From Actinomycetales bacterium (GTDB lineage Bacteria; Actinomycetota; Actinomycetes; Actinomycetales; Beutenbergiaceae), in contig JAENWO010000155.1 of assembly GCA_016649925.1 (NCBI GenBank), forward strand, positions 1 to 6,251: a stretch of 6,251 bases of DNA. The letters run 5' to 3'. The position numbers were made by a program, and so were the translations under genes. The notes under the pieces are model-generated. The model was not told the origin of the DNA, searched no databases, and worked only from the letters and a program-made list of their open reading frames with translations. Below, piece by piece: positions 1-4,631 of the stretch (position 1 is the stretch's first letter; every line of letters starts with the position of its first letter).

Positions 1-583
1 CCCCTTTGCCGTCACAGGACAGCACCAGGACGTCGCCGACCTCTCCGGTGGGTGACTGTCGTTGGAGGTAGAACGCCTCGAAGTCGACGGCGGCCCGGGC
101 TGCGAGGTCTTCGACCTGGCGCTTGCCGAGGTGTTGGCCGGTGCTGCGCTCGATGGCTTCCACGGCACCGTCGAAGGAGCCCCGGGAGCTCTCGATCGCG
201 GCGAGGTGGCGCAGCCCGTGGGAGTGCTTCTCCGCGGGGAGGTTCAGGACCGCGTCGGCCGGGTGCAGGTTGGTCTGGCCGAGCTCACGGTAGGCCAGGC
301 GGGTCACCGTGACCTGACCGAAGATGGTGGCCAGCCCACGCCCATGCCCGGCCTCCACGCGTGATCGCCGAGCCCCGTCGGCGCCCAGCACCTCGACCCG
401 GATCTCCCGGATCGCACGCAGTTCCAGGTGGTCTTGTAGCAGTCGGCGAAGCAGTTCACGCCCTTGGCTGTCGAGTTCTCGTTCCAGCTCGCCATGGTCC
501 AGGACACTGCTGGCCGCACCATCGAGCCAGTCAAGGATCGTCTCGAAGCGCTCACGGGCCTCCGCGAAACCATCGGGGGTCAT
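1..583 (-). CDS. ISKra4-family transposase, N-terminal part (3' end beyond window)
   Basis: This reading frame is open from an ATG at 583 to the window edge (194 codons). The product would be the DDE transposase that moves the insertion sequence. Recognisable family features are a helical N-terminal region (FAEARERFETILDWLDG, about residues 6-22; GRELLRRLLQDHLELRA, about 41-57), then FGQVTVTRLAYRE (about 88-100) and NLHPADAVLNLPAEKHSHGL (about 105-124), a motif typical of ISKra4 transposases. The visible part ends in LVLSCDGKG, where D191 should be the first catalytic Asp. The rest of the DDE domain lies to the left of the window. It starts 17 nt after the stop of the accessory gene on the same strand, with no clear ribosome-binding site, so translation is probably coupled. 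No frame disruption is seen. Family assignment is from motif recall, not a search. Confidence 0.88.
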   Translation of the reverse strand, partial: MTPDGFAEARERFETILDWLDGAASSVLDHGELERELDSQGRELLRRLLQDHLELRAIREIRVEVLGADGARRSRVEAGHGRGLATIFGQVTVTRLAYRELGQTNLHPADAVLNLPAEKHSHGLRHLAAIESSRGSFDGAVEAIERSTGQHLGKRQVEDLAARAAVDFEAFYLQRQSPTGEVGDVLVLSCDGKG

Positions 584-600
584 CGTGGCGGGTTCGTTGC

Positions 601-885
601 TCACCGGCCCCGGCGCGAACGCAACGCGGCGATGCCCGCGTCGCCCGCCCGCTCCAGCTCTGCCCTGGCCTCGGCGAAGCGGGCAAGCGCGGCGCCCACC
701 TCGGCCACCTCGGCCTCGGCCAGGGTCAAGGTCTTGGTCCGCCCTGCCTCGGTGTAGGCCAAGGCTGGGCTCTCATGCGGCTCGCCACCGGCGCAGTGGC
801 ACGTCGGCTTACCGCACCGGCGACGGAACGTGGTCAGGGTGCCGCGCAGCAGCGAACCCTCGGGTCGGTCAGTGATGGTAGCCAT
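601..885 (-). CDS. DUF6788-type accessory protein of the ISKra4 element
   Basis: A 94-residue protein of unknown biochemical role, of the type found next to insertion-sequence transposases. The diagnostic piece is FRRRCGKPTCHC (about residues 20-31): a short cysteine/histidine cluster (C24, C29, H30, C31) that resembles half of a zinc ribbon. It is followed by ALAYTEAGRTKTLTL (41-55) and an Ala/Glu-rich helical tail (about 56-88) that may form a coiled coil. The ATG at 885 is the only sensible start; the upstream leader contains the inverted repeat at 896-921. The transposase begins 17 nt downstream, so the two are probably one transcript. The family label is recalled from the RCGKPxCHC motif and the position; function is unknown, though nucleic-acid binding in transposition is plausible. 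Confidence 0.78.
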   Translation of the reverse strand: MATITDRPEGSLLRGTLTTFRRRCGKPTCHCAGGEPHESPALAYTEAGRTKTLTLAEAEVAEVGAALARFAEARAELERAGDAGIAALRSRRGR

Positions 886-895
886 CGTAGGGCCT

Positions 896-921
896 GTCTG
901 TAGGGGCTGTTCACTACAGAC
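896..921. repeat. Perfect 8-bp inverted repeat near the outer edge of the ISKra4 element
   Basis: GTCTGTAG (896-903) and CTACAGAC (914-921) are perfect complements separated by 10 nt, and lie 11 nt upstream of the accessory gene's ATG. On the minus strand this would be a hairpin in the mRNA leader. It may instead be the subterminal end structure of the insertion sequence, which must end near here because unrelated sequence follows toward 1004. The exact element boundary cannot be fixed without the other end. Confidence 0.5.
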
Positions 922-1003
922 GAAACCATGACCGAGACGTCAGGTGAGGGATCTCGGCGTCAGCCGGAGAGTCGCTACGCGGCCTGGGGTTCAGACAGGA
1001 GCG

Positions 1004-1234
1004 TCACTTCAAAAGAGCCGCACCCAACTGAATCTGCCGCGCGTCTGAGGCGAACCACATCATCCGGGGGAGTATGCGTGGATCGGTTGGGCCGCCAGGC
1101 TTCGGCGCCTCGGCCGCGAGGTAGAACCAGCCGCGCACGTACTGTCCCGCCCGGCTCGGGTCCCATTGGTGCGGCCAGAAGTCCGCGGACGTACGGTGCA
1201 ATGCGTCGCCGACGCTGGGTGGGAGCTCTTCCAT
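1004..1234 (-). CDS. Hypothetical 76-residue protein
   Basis: I do not recognise this gene. It has strong GC bias at third positions and a natural-looking composition rich in Trp and aromatic residues (DFWPHQWDPSRAGQYVRGWF, about residues 18-37; PRMMWFASDARQIQLGAALL, about 56-75). No signal peptide, membrane segment or catalytic motif is evident. The ATG at 1234 was chosen because a TAGCCT -10 element lies 7 nt upstream (1242-1247), the usual spacing for an actinobacterial leaderless transcript, and no ribosome-binding site is present. The frame is open further upstream, but that part has poor protein character. It lies downstream of the toxin-antitoxin pair on the same strand and next to the ISKra4 element, so it may be a remnant of a larger gene. 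Confidence 0.5.
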   Translation of the reverse strand: MEELPPSVGDALHRTSADFWPHQWDPSRAGQYVRGWFYLAAEAPKPGGPTDPRILPRMMWFASDARQIQLGAALLK

Positions 1235-1241
1235 GCCGCTC

Positions 1242-1247
1242 AGGCTA
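1242..1247 (-). promoter_or_regulatory. Putative leaderless -10 element of the 76-residue gene
   Basis: Minus-strand TAGCCT fits the actinobacterial -10 pattern TANNNT and ends 7 nt before the ATG at 1234. No convincing -35 is visible. Confidence 0.3.
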
Positions 1248-1265
1248 GCCCTGCCGATCCAGGTG

Positions 1266-1403
1266 CTAGCGGGACATGCCAACCTCCTTGTAGGCGGACA
1301 CGGACACACGCAGCGCGGGCCCCCGCAACTGGCGCTCGACGAGCGACGTGCGCCGAGGGCCATTCCAACCGCTGCGCGCCGTGGCCCAGCGGCGACCCGA
1401 CAA
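1266..1403 (-). other. Possible short coding remnant between the toxin and the 76-residue gene
   Basis: Directly after the toxin stop, and in the same frame, the minus strand stays open for 45 codons to a TAG at 1266-1268. The last ~25 codons look protein-like and GC-biased (LVERQLRGPALRVSVSAYKE, then VGMSR). The only start near the beginning is a TTG at 1403. It could be the decayed C-terminus of a lost gene, or noise. An AAGGAGG string inside it (1283-1289) followed by an ATG at 1277 mimics a start site but encodes only three residues before the stop. Confidence 0.22.
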
Positions 1404-1406
1404 ACG

Positions 1407-1688
1407 TCAGCGTGATTTGTACACGGTGGAGCGGTGCTCGATCCGGCCGATGATCAGGGTGCGCTGCTCGTCATCGATGCGGAACGTGACCCGGTAGTCC
1501 CCGCGCCGTGCGGTGTGCCATCCCTCCAGCTCGTTCCTCAGGGGCTTGCTCAGCCGGCGCGGATTCGTGGGCAGGATGCCTGTGATGAACTCCACCACGG
1601 CGGTGGCGACCTTCTCGGGGAGTCGTTCGAGGGCACGGGCAGCGCCCGAGGTGACCACGACGTGCCAGTCGGGATCGGGCGCGGTCAT
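1407..1688 (-). CDS. RelE/ParE-superfamily toxin
   Basis: A 93-residue toxin of a type II toxin-antitoxin module. The family is shown by the N-terminal strand and helix (WHVVVTSGAARALERLPEKV, about residues 8-27) and above all by the C-terminal core GWHTARRGDYRVTFRIDDEQ (about 56-75) followed by RTLIIGRIEHRSTVY (76-90), the RelE fold's final strands. Basic and aromatic candidates for the active surface are R61, R62, R66, R70, H85, R86 and Y90. RelE members cleave mRNA at the ribosome while ParE members poison gyrase; this core looks RelE-like, but the target cannot be settled from sequence alone. The length is normal and the gene appears intact. The ATG overlaps the antitoxin's TGA by 4 nt (ATGA), so translation is coupled and antitoxin is made first. 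Confidence 0.88.
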   Translation of the reverse strand: MTAPDPDWHVVVTSGAARALERLPEKVATAVVEFITGILPTNPRRLSKPLRNELEGWHTARRGDYRVTFRIDDEQRTLIIGRIEHRSTVYKSR

Positions 1689-1963
1689 GCCAGCGGCGCG
1701 AGGCCATACCGGCTGCGCAGCTCGTCGCCGGTGACGACGTTCCCGGCAGCCACATCCTCATCGGCCTGGTGCAACTCTTCGACCGCTCCGGGCGTGGCAA
1801 GGACGTGCAGGGTCTCGTGCAGCGACTCCAAGTCATCGGCGGACATCAACACGGCCGCCGGATGCCCGTGCCTGGTGATCTGAACGATCTCGTGCGTCGT
1901 CGCGGCAGCCTCGACCAGCGCCGACAGCTTGTCCTTGGCCTCAGAGAGTGCAACCGTTCTCAT
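1685..1963 (-). CDS. Phd/YefM-type antitoxin
   Basis: A 92-residue antitoxin partner of the adjacent RelE-like toxin. The N-terminus MRTVALSEAKDKLSALVEAA (1-20) followed by EIVQITRHGHPAAVLMSADD (about 25-44) is the Phd/YefM DNA-binding dimer domain. The C-terminal half (SLHETLHVLATPGAVEELHQ, about 47-66, and the acidic stretch after it) would wrap and neutralise the toxin. The ATG at 1963 is preferred over an in-frame TTG at 1981 because the conserved domain begins at MRTVALSEAK and a TACTCT -10 element sits exactly 6 nt upstream, suggesting a leaderless mRNA. As in other such modules, the antitoxin or the complex probably represses its own promoter. The gene appears intact. Confidence 0.9.
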   Translation of the reverse strand: MRTVALSEAKDKLSALVEAAATTHEIVQITRHGHPAAVLMSADDLESLHETLHVLATPGAVEELHQADEDVAAGNVVTGDELRSRYGLAPLA

Positions 1964-1969
1964 GCCACT

Positions 1970-1975
1970 AGAGTA
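1970..1975 (-). promoter_or_regulatory. Putative leaderless -10 element of the toxin-antitoxin operon
   Basis: Minus-strand TACTCT matches TANNNT and ends 6 nt before the antitoxin ATG; no ribosome-binding site precedes that ATG. A -35 is not convincing. Confidence 0.45.
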
Positions 1976-2098
1976 GCCCAATATCTGGCGTTCATCTAGC
2001 CTGACAATTGGCCGATAATGGATCCTATGTCCGTTCGGCGAGCGTTGCGCTCCTCCTCCGCTCTTCCGCCTGTCCTGATCGGAGCCCTCGACGGTCTG

Positions 2099-2292
2099 CT
2101 ACCCACGAAGGCGCAGAGAGCCGTCGCGCAGGCGATCACAGACGTGTTCGACGATCGCGGTGGCCTCCGCCGCCGCGTCGGTGACGATGTGGCGGGCCGC
2201 GACGTCGGCCCCGTGAACTCGCGGCCACGTGCCCCGGGGGCTCGTGGTCACGTGCCCCGGGGGCTCGTGGTCACCTGCAGTTCGCGGCTCAT
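2099..2292 (-). pseudogene. Small open frame broken by a 23-bp tandem duplication
   Basis: From an ATG at 2292 the minus strand reads MSRELQVTTSPRGT and then stops at 2248-2250, inside the second copy of a 23-bp repeat. Skipping one repeat unit carries the frame on as WPRVHGADVAARHIVTDAAA (then EATAIVEHVCDRLRDGSLRL) to a TAG at 2099-2101: 56 residues in all. The downstream portion has high GC3 and an amphipathic, helix-rich composition, so it looks coding. I do not recognise the product. The ATG overlaps the TGA of a short frame that continues from the CD-NTase stop (ATGA overlap at 2289-2292). It lies between the CBASS operon and the toxin-antitoxin pair and may be a decayed third operon gene or a fragment of a lost one. 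Confidence 0.4.
2226..2271. repeat. Two perfect tandem copies of a 23-bp unit, each nearly palindromic
   Basis: The units 2226-2248 and 2249-2271 are identical (CACGTGCCCCGGGGGCTCGT followed by GGT). Around centres at 2236 and 2259 each makes a near-perfect dyad; for the first (2225-2247) 10 of 11 position pairs are complementary, around CCACG...CGTGG arms and a GCCCC/GGGGC core. They could fold as strong hairpins or bind a dimeric protein. There is no T-run, so a classical intrinsic terminator is not supported, although their place after the CBASS operon would suit transcription blocking. Confidence 0.75.
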
Positions 2293-2336
2293 GCCCTGAT
2301 GGTCTCGTACAGCGCCTTCACCGCGCAGGCAACTCT

Positions 2337-2357
2337 GCAGGTCGGTGCCCTACCTGC
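2337..2357. repeat. Small inverted repeat downstream of the CD-NTase gene
   Basis: GCAGGT (2337-2342) and ACCTGC (2352-2357) are perfect complements around a 9-nt loop, starting 13 nt past the CD-NTase stop codon. The stem is short and has no T-tract, so it is at most a weak terminator or mRNA 3'-end stem. Confidence 0.3.
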
Positions 2358-2369
2358 CTCGCCCTGGTG

Positions 2370-3242
2370 TCAGTAGAACCGGGCTGGGAAGTCGCCCAGG
2401 AAGACCGTGTCCATCTCCGCGAACGCCTCGGCAGAGCGACCGGCCTTTTCCCGTGCCATCGCTTCATGCGTGCGCTGTACGTCGCCTCGGAGTCTGGAGA
2501 GAGCGTCCTGGCGGTAGTTCTCGGTCGATGCCGCCCGGATGCGACCGGTCATGCCCGTCGGGTCGTTCATCGCTGCAAGTTCGGCGCCGACGAGGGCGTC
2601 ACCCAGCCGGGCGAAGTCGATGTAGGCGAGGAACGTGGTCTCACCGGCCATGTACTTCGCGGCGCGCATCTCGAGGTAGAAGGACGAGACCTTGAACCCG
2701 CCGACGTTCGCGTACTTGTACGCCTTCATGAGACGAGCCAGGCTCTTCGCGCCTCCCGCGGGTGCAGCGTTCTCCTGGTTGACGTAGTCCAGGTGAGCCT
2801 TCGGCGACGTCTCCATCCACGTTCCGCCCGGTGCAGGGATCGAGTACACCAACCAGTCACCGACAGACCGTGCGATGTACCCCGGGATGATCTCCCATGG
2901 CTGAGCGCCACCGGCGAAGTCCACCACCACGGCGGGTCGGCTCACACGGATTGGCGTGTACGGGAACCTCGCTTCGAGTGCCGCCTTCACGCGGGAGAGT
3001 GCGGTGTCCGGGTTGTCAGGACGGTCGCCTCGGAGGCTCACGACCACATCGACGTCGCAGTGACCTCGTACGCCCGTGCCGTGATGGAAGGAGCCGGTCT
3101 CCCACAGGGCAAAGACCCCCAGGGGGTCCAGCGCCGCTTCGACGGACTGGCGGTGCGTCGCCGCAGCTTGCCGCTCGGCGCTCGTCGGCACGCTGCGGCG
3201 AATCAGCTCATCGAAGGCCGATGCGATGGTCCGCTCACCCAT
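2370..3242 (-). CDS. CBASS CD-NTase (SMODS/OAS-like nucleotidyltransferase, 290 residues)
   Basis: Nucleotidyltransferase of the cGAS/DncV-like family that makes cyclic nucleotide signals on phage infection. The polymerase-beta signature GSFHHGTGVRGHCDVDVVV (residues 50-68) gives the G50-S51 motif and metal-binding D63 and D65; the third acidic residue is D108 in AVVVDF. The substrate region WEIIPGY (116-122) and the OAS1-like helical C-terminal part (SLARLMKAYKYANVGGFKVS, 167-186; SFYLEMRAAKYM, 187-198) follow. The ending VFLGDFPARFY matches how many family members end, so it looks full length. The ATG at 3242 lies inside the end of the SLATT gene (8-nt overlap), with GGAGG 8 nt upstream, so the two are translationally coupled. 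The nucleotide product and clade cannot be told from sequence alone. All catalytic residues are present. Confidence 0.93.
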   Translation of the reverse strand: MGERTIASAFDELIRRSVPTSAERQAAATHRQSVEAALDPLGVFALWETGSFHHGTGVRGHCDVDVVVSLRGDRPDNPDTALSRVKAALEARFPYTPIRVSRPAVVVDFAGGAQPWEIIPGYIARSVGDWLVYSIPAPGGTWMETSPKAHLDYVNQENAAPAGGAKSLARLMKAYKYANVGGFKVSSFYLEMRAAKYMAGETTFLAYIDFARLGDALVGAELAAMNDPTGMTGRIRAASTENYRQDALSRLRGDVQRTHEAMAREKAGRSAEAFAEMDTVFLGDFPARFY

Positions 3243-3783
3243 GGCGAGGACCTCCGGCCTGCCCGACGTCCGCCTGGTACGTCTGACCGCCCTTCTCGAT
3301 GTTCTTCTGCGCGCGCTTGTACGCGCGACGGGAGATCGGCTCGGCCGTCTTGTTCTGCTCGTCCATCCGCGCAGTGAGCTCGCCTAGCACCTGACGCTCG
3401 GCGTCGAGGTCGTCCGCCCAGGGCAGGTCGACTGCGCGGGCCTGTCGTGCCGCCGTCTGGATCTCCAGGTATGCACTTCCGGCGGACGCAGCGCGGTTCG
3501 CTCGGTGTGTGGCGTTCACGGTTGTCAGTACCGCCCCGCCCGCGGCCGAGACGAGTGCAAGGACGCCCCCGAGGACGTTCAGCGTGGCGGACGCGAGAAC
3601 GAGCGCGCCCGCCACCGCTGCTGCTGCGGCGGAGGGAGCGCCCAGCCACACGTTGAAGGCGCGCCAGGTCTTGGCCTGCTCGACCTGGCCCTGGGCGCTG
3701 AACATGGACCGCTCCTCGAGGCGCGACAACTCGTCGCGGATGGCCTGACGGCGGTCTTCGGATTCCTGTGTGTCCGGCGTCAC
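3235..3783 (-). CDS. SLATT-domain two-transmembrane effector
   Basis: A 182-residue membrane protein of the SLATT family (SMODS/SLOG-associated two-TM effector), expected to sit in the cytoplasmic membrane and cause damage or depolarisation when the nucleotide signal binds. An N-terminal helical segment (about 7-45) leads to two hydrophobic helices at about 45-65 and 68-88 (LNVLGGVLALVSAAGGAVLT, 68-87). The family-like segment HRANRAASAGSAYLEIQTAA (93-112) and the C-terminal EPISRRAYKRAQKNIEKG (148-165) follow. The GTG at 3783 was chosen because a TAGGGT -10 element lies 6 nt upstream, which would make a leaderless message and give this gene its own promoter inside the operon; a weak AGGG could act as a binding site instead. 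It overlaps the CD-NTase start by 8 nt. The pairing strongly supports a CBASS effector role, although the family assignment is by pattern. Confidence 0.85.
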   Translation of the reverse strand: MTPDTQESEDRRQAIRDELSRLEERSMFSAQGQVEQAKTWRAFNVWLGAPSAAAAAVAGALVLASATLNVLGGVLALVSAAGGAVLTTVNATHRANRAASAGSAYLEIQTAARQARAVDLPWADDLDAERQVLGELTARMDEQNKTAEPISRRAYKRAQKNIEKGGQTYQADVGQAGGPRHG

Positions 3784-3789
3784 GCTCGC

Positions 3790-3795
3790 ACCCTA
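3790..3795 (-). promoter_or_regulatory. Putative internal leaderless -10 element before the SLATT gene
   Basis: Minus-strand TAGGGT fits TANNNT and ends 6 nt before the GTG at 3783, in the 86-nt gap after the upstream membrane-protein gene. The GGG could also be a weak ribosome-binding site on a read-through transcript. Confidence 0.35.
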
Positions 3796-3869
3796 CGACC
3801 GGACCGACGCCTGCCGAGGTCGATTTGGGCCTTGGGCTCGATGTTCGCAAACCGAGGCGGCGGCACCTG

Positions 3870-4472
3870 TCAGCGGAGGCCGAGTGCATCCATCTCCCGG
3901 AGGTGCTGCTCGTACCGTGCTTCACGCCGCTGATCCTCGGTCAGTCCCTCGAGGTCCCTTCGGCGGATGAGCCCGCCCGTGGTGTCGCGTTCCCAGTACA
4001 GCCCGGCGCCGTCGCGGAACGTGACTCGGAGGGTCTCGTTCTCACCGAACTTCGTGCAGAACTCGAGCGGGTCCGGTGTCAGCGGCTCCGGAGCGTGACT
4101 CGGAGGGATCACCGCGTGCCACCACTGGAACCCGCTATCGGGTGCGTCGCCGACGAGTCCCTCAAGACGCACGGGGAAGTGCACTGTCACATCGAAGACC
4201 GCTGAGCTGGATGCGTTGAGGACGTTGAGCTGCCGATGCTCCGTCGGTTCGGACGCATCGCGGTCGAACCACTGACGCTCCCAGGCGACCACTCCGCTTG
4301 CCTGTGCCCTCTCCTCCGCGAGTCGTTGCGACTGCCGCTCATCCCGCGATAGCCGGCTCTCCGAGAGAGTCGTGCGGATCGCCCACACGAGAGTGCCGAT
4401 CGTCGCGGCAGCGATGAGCGCGTTCGCGACGAGGTTCGCCTGGTCAACGGTCGTGCGGCGATCTTGCCGCAC
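3870..4472 (-). CDS. Single-pass membrane protein of unknown function, upstream of the CBASS pair
   Basis: A 200-residue protein I cannot assign. It has one N-terminal membrane helix (ANLVANALIAAATIGTLVWA, about residues 12-31), then a charged, probably coiled-coil segment (about 36-58). A beta-rich domain follows (LNVLNASSSAVFDVTVHF, 82-99; TLRVTFRDGAGLYWERDTTG, 147-166), with a charged helical tail. The N-S-S...V-D-V pattern suggests an immunoglobulin-like sandwich, and FRDGAGLYWERD is a motif I have seen in actinobacterial hypothetical proteins. The GTG at 4472 is well supported: a perfect AGGAGG lies 6 nt upstream. It is co-oriented with the SLATT gene, 86 nt upstream of it, so it may be the first gene of the operon, but an internal promoter is possible. 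The charged N-terminus with a following basic region does not settle topology. Confidence 0.8.
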   Translation of the reverse strand: MRQDRRTTVDQANLVANALIAAATIGTLVWAIRTTLSESRLSRDERQSQRLAEERAQASGVVAWERQWFDRDASEPTEHRQLNVLNASSSAVFDVTVHFPVRLEGLVGDAPDSGFQWWHAVIPPSHAPEPLTPDPLEFCTKFGENETLRVTFRDGAGLYWERDTTGGLIRRRDLEGLTEDQRREARYEQHLREMDALGLR

Positions 4473-4478
4473 GACGTG

Positions 4479-4484
4479 CCTCCT
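4479..4484 (-). promoter_or_regulatory. Perfect Shine-Dalgarno for the membrane-protein gene
   Basis: Minus-strand AGGAGG with a 6-nt spacer to the GTG at 4472. It fixes the start codon and contrasts with the leaderless starts elsewhere in the window. Confidence 0.75.
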
Positions 4485-4532
4485 GCGGCCGTATCAGTTC
4501 CTTGGAAGTGAGACGCTCCCCGGCCGCCGCTC

Positions 4533-4548
4533 GCCCGGGCTGCCGGGC
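4533..4548. repeat. GC-rich inverted repeat in the divergent intergenic region
   Basis: GCCCGG (4533-4538) and CCGGGC (4543-4548) flank a 4-nt loop. It lies between the divergent membrane-protein and serine-recombinase genes. It could be an operator or a hairpin in the 5' leader of the minus-strand message; GC-rich stems of this size also occur by chance here. Confidence 0.3.
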
Positions 4549-4599
4549 ACGGCGCGTCGTGTTCCACAAACCCTCGCTAAACACGCATCGCGGAACGCC

Positions 4600-4613
4600 G
4601 TCACGTCGGTGAC
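4600..4613. promoter_or_regulatory. Palindrome in the serine-recombinase promoter (possible operator or res half-site)
   Basis: GTCAC (4600-4604) and GTGAC (4609-4613) are perfect complements around GTCG. The dyad ends 6 nt before the putative -10 TACGGT, so a bound dimer would cover the promoter spacer. Resolvases often bind sites next to their own gene, hence autoregulation is plausible. Confidence 0.35.
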
Positions 4614-4619
4614 TTCCGG

Positions 4620-4625
4620 TACGGT
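4620..4625 (+). promoter_or_regulatory. Putative leaderless -10 element of the serine recombinase
   Basis: TACGGT matches TANNNT and ends exactly 6 nt before the ATG at 4632, which has no ribosome-binding site. No clear -35. Confidence 0.4.
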
Positions 4626-4631
4626 CGCGGC

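Noticed and set aside
1266..1289. AAGGAGG plus ATG at 1277 as a real start site
   Set aside because: The frame stops after three codons; kept only as a possible frameshift hypothesis in the findings.
2225..2271. CRISPR array
   Set aside because: Only two directly abutting copies with no spacers.
2018..2299. A plus-strand 93-codon frame in the 388-bp gap
   Set aside because: Its second half is the antisense of the 23-bp repeats; the minus-strand frame in the same interval has better third-position bias. I could not exclude that its first 50 codons are expressed.
2289..2369. Extension of the CD-NTase past its stop (26 further in-frame codons)
   Set aside because: The protein already ends in the family-like VFLGDFPARFY and the extension has no homology-like features; there is no evidence of read-through.
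2229..3377. A long plus-strand frame (382 codons) across the cyclase region
   Set aside because: It is antisense to the CD-NTase and SLATT start, whose motifs and codon bias on the minus strand are unmistakable; the plus-strand product has no recognisable features.
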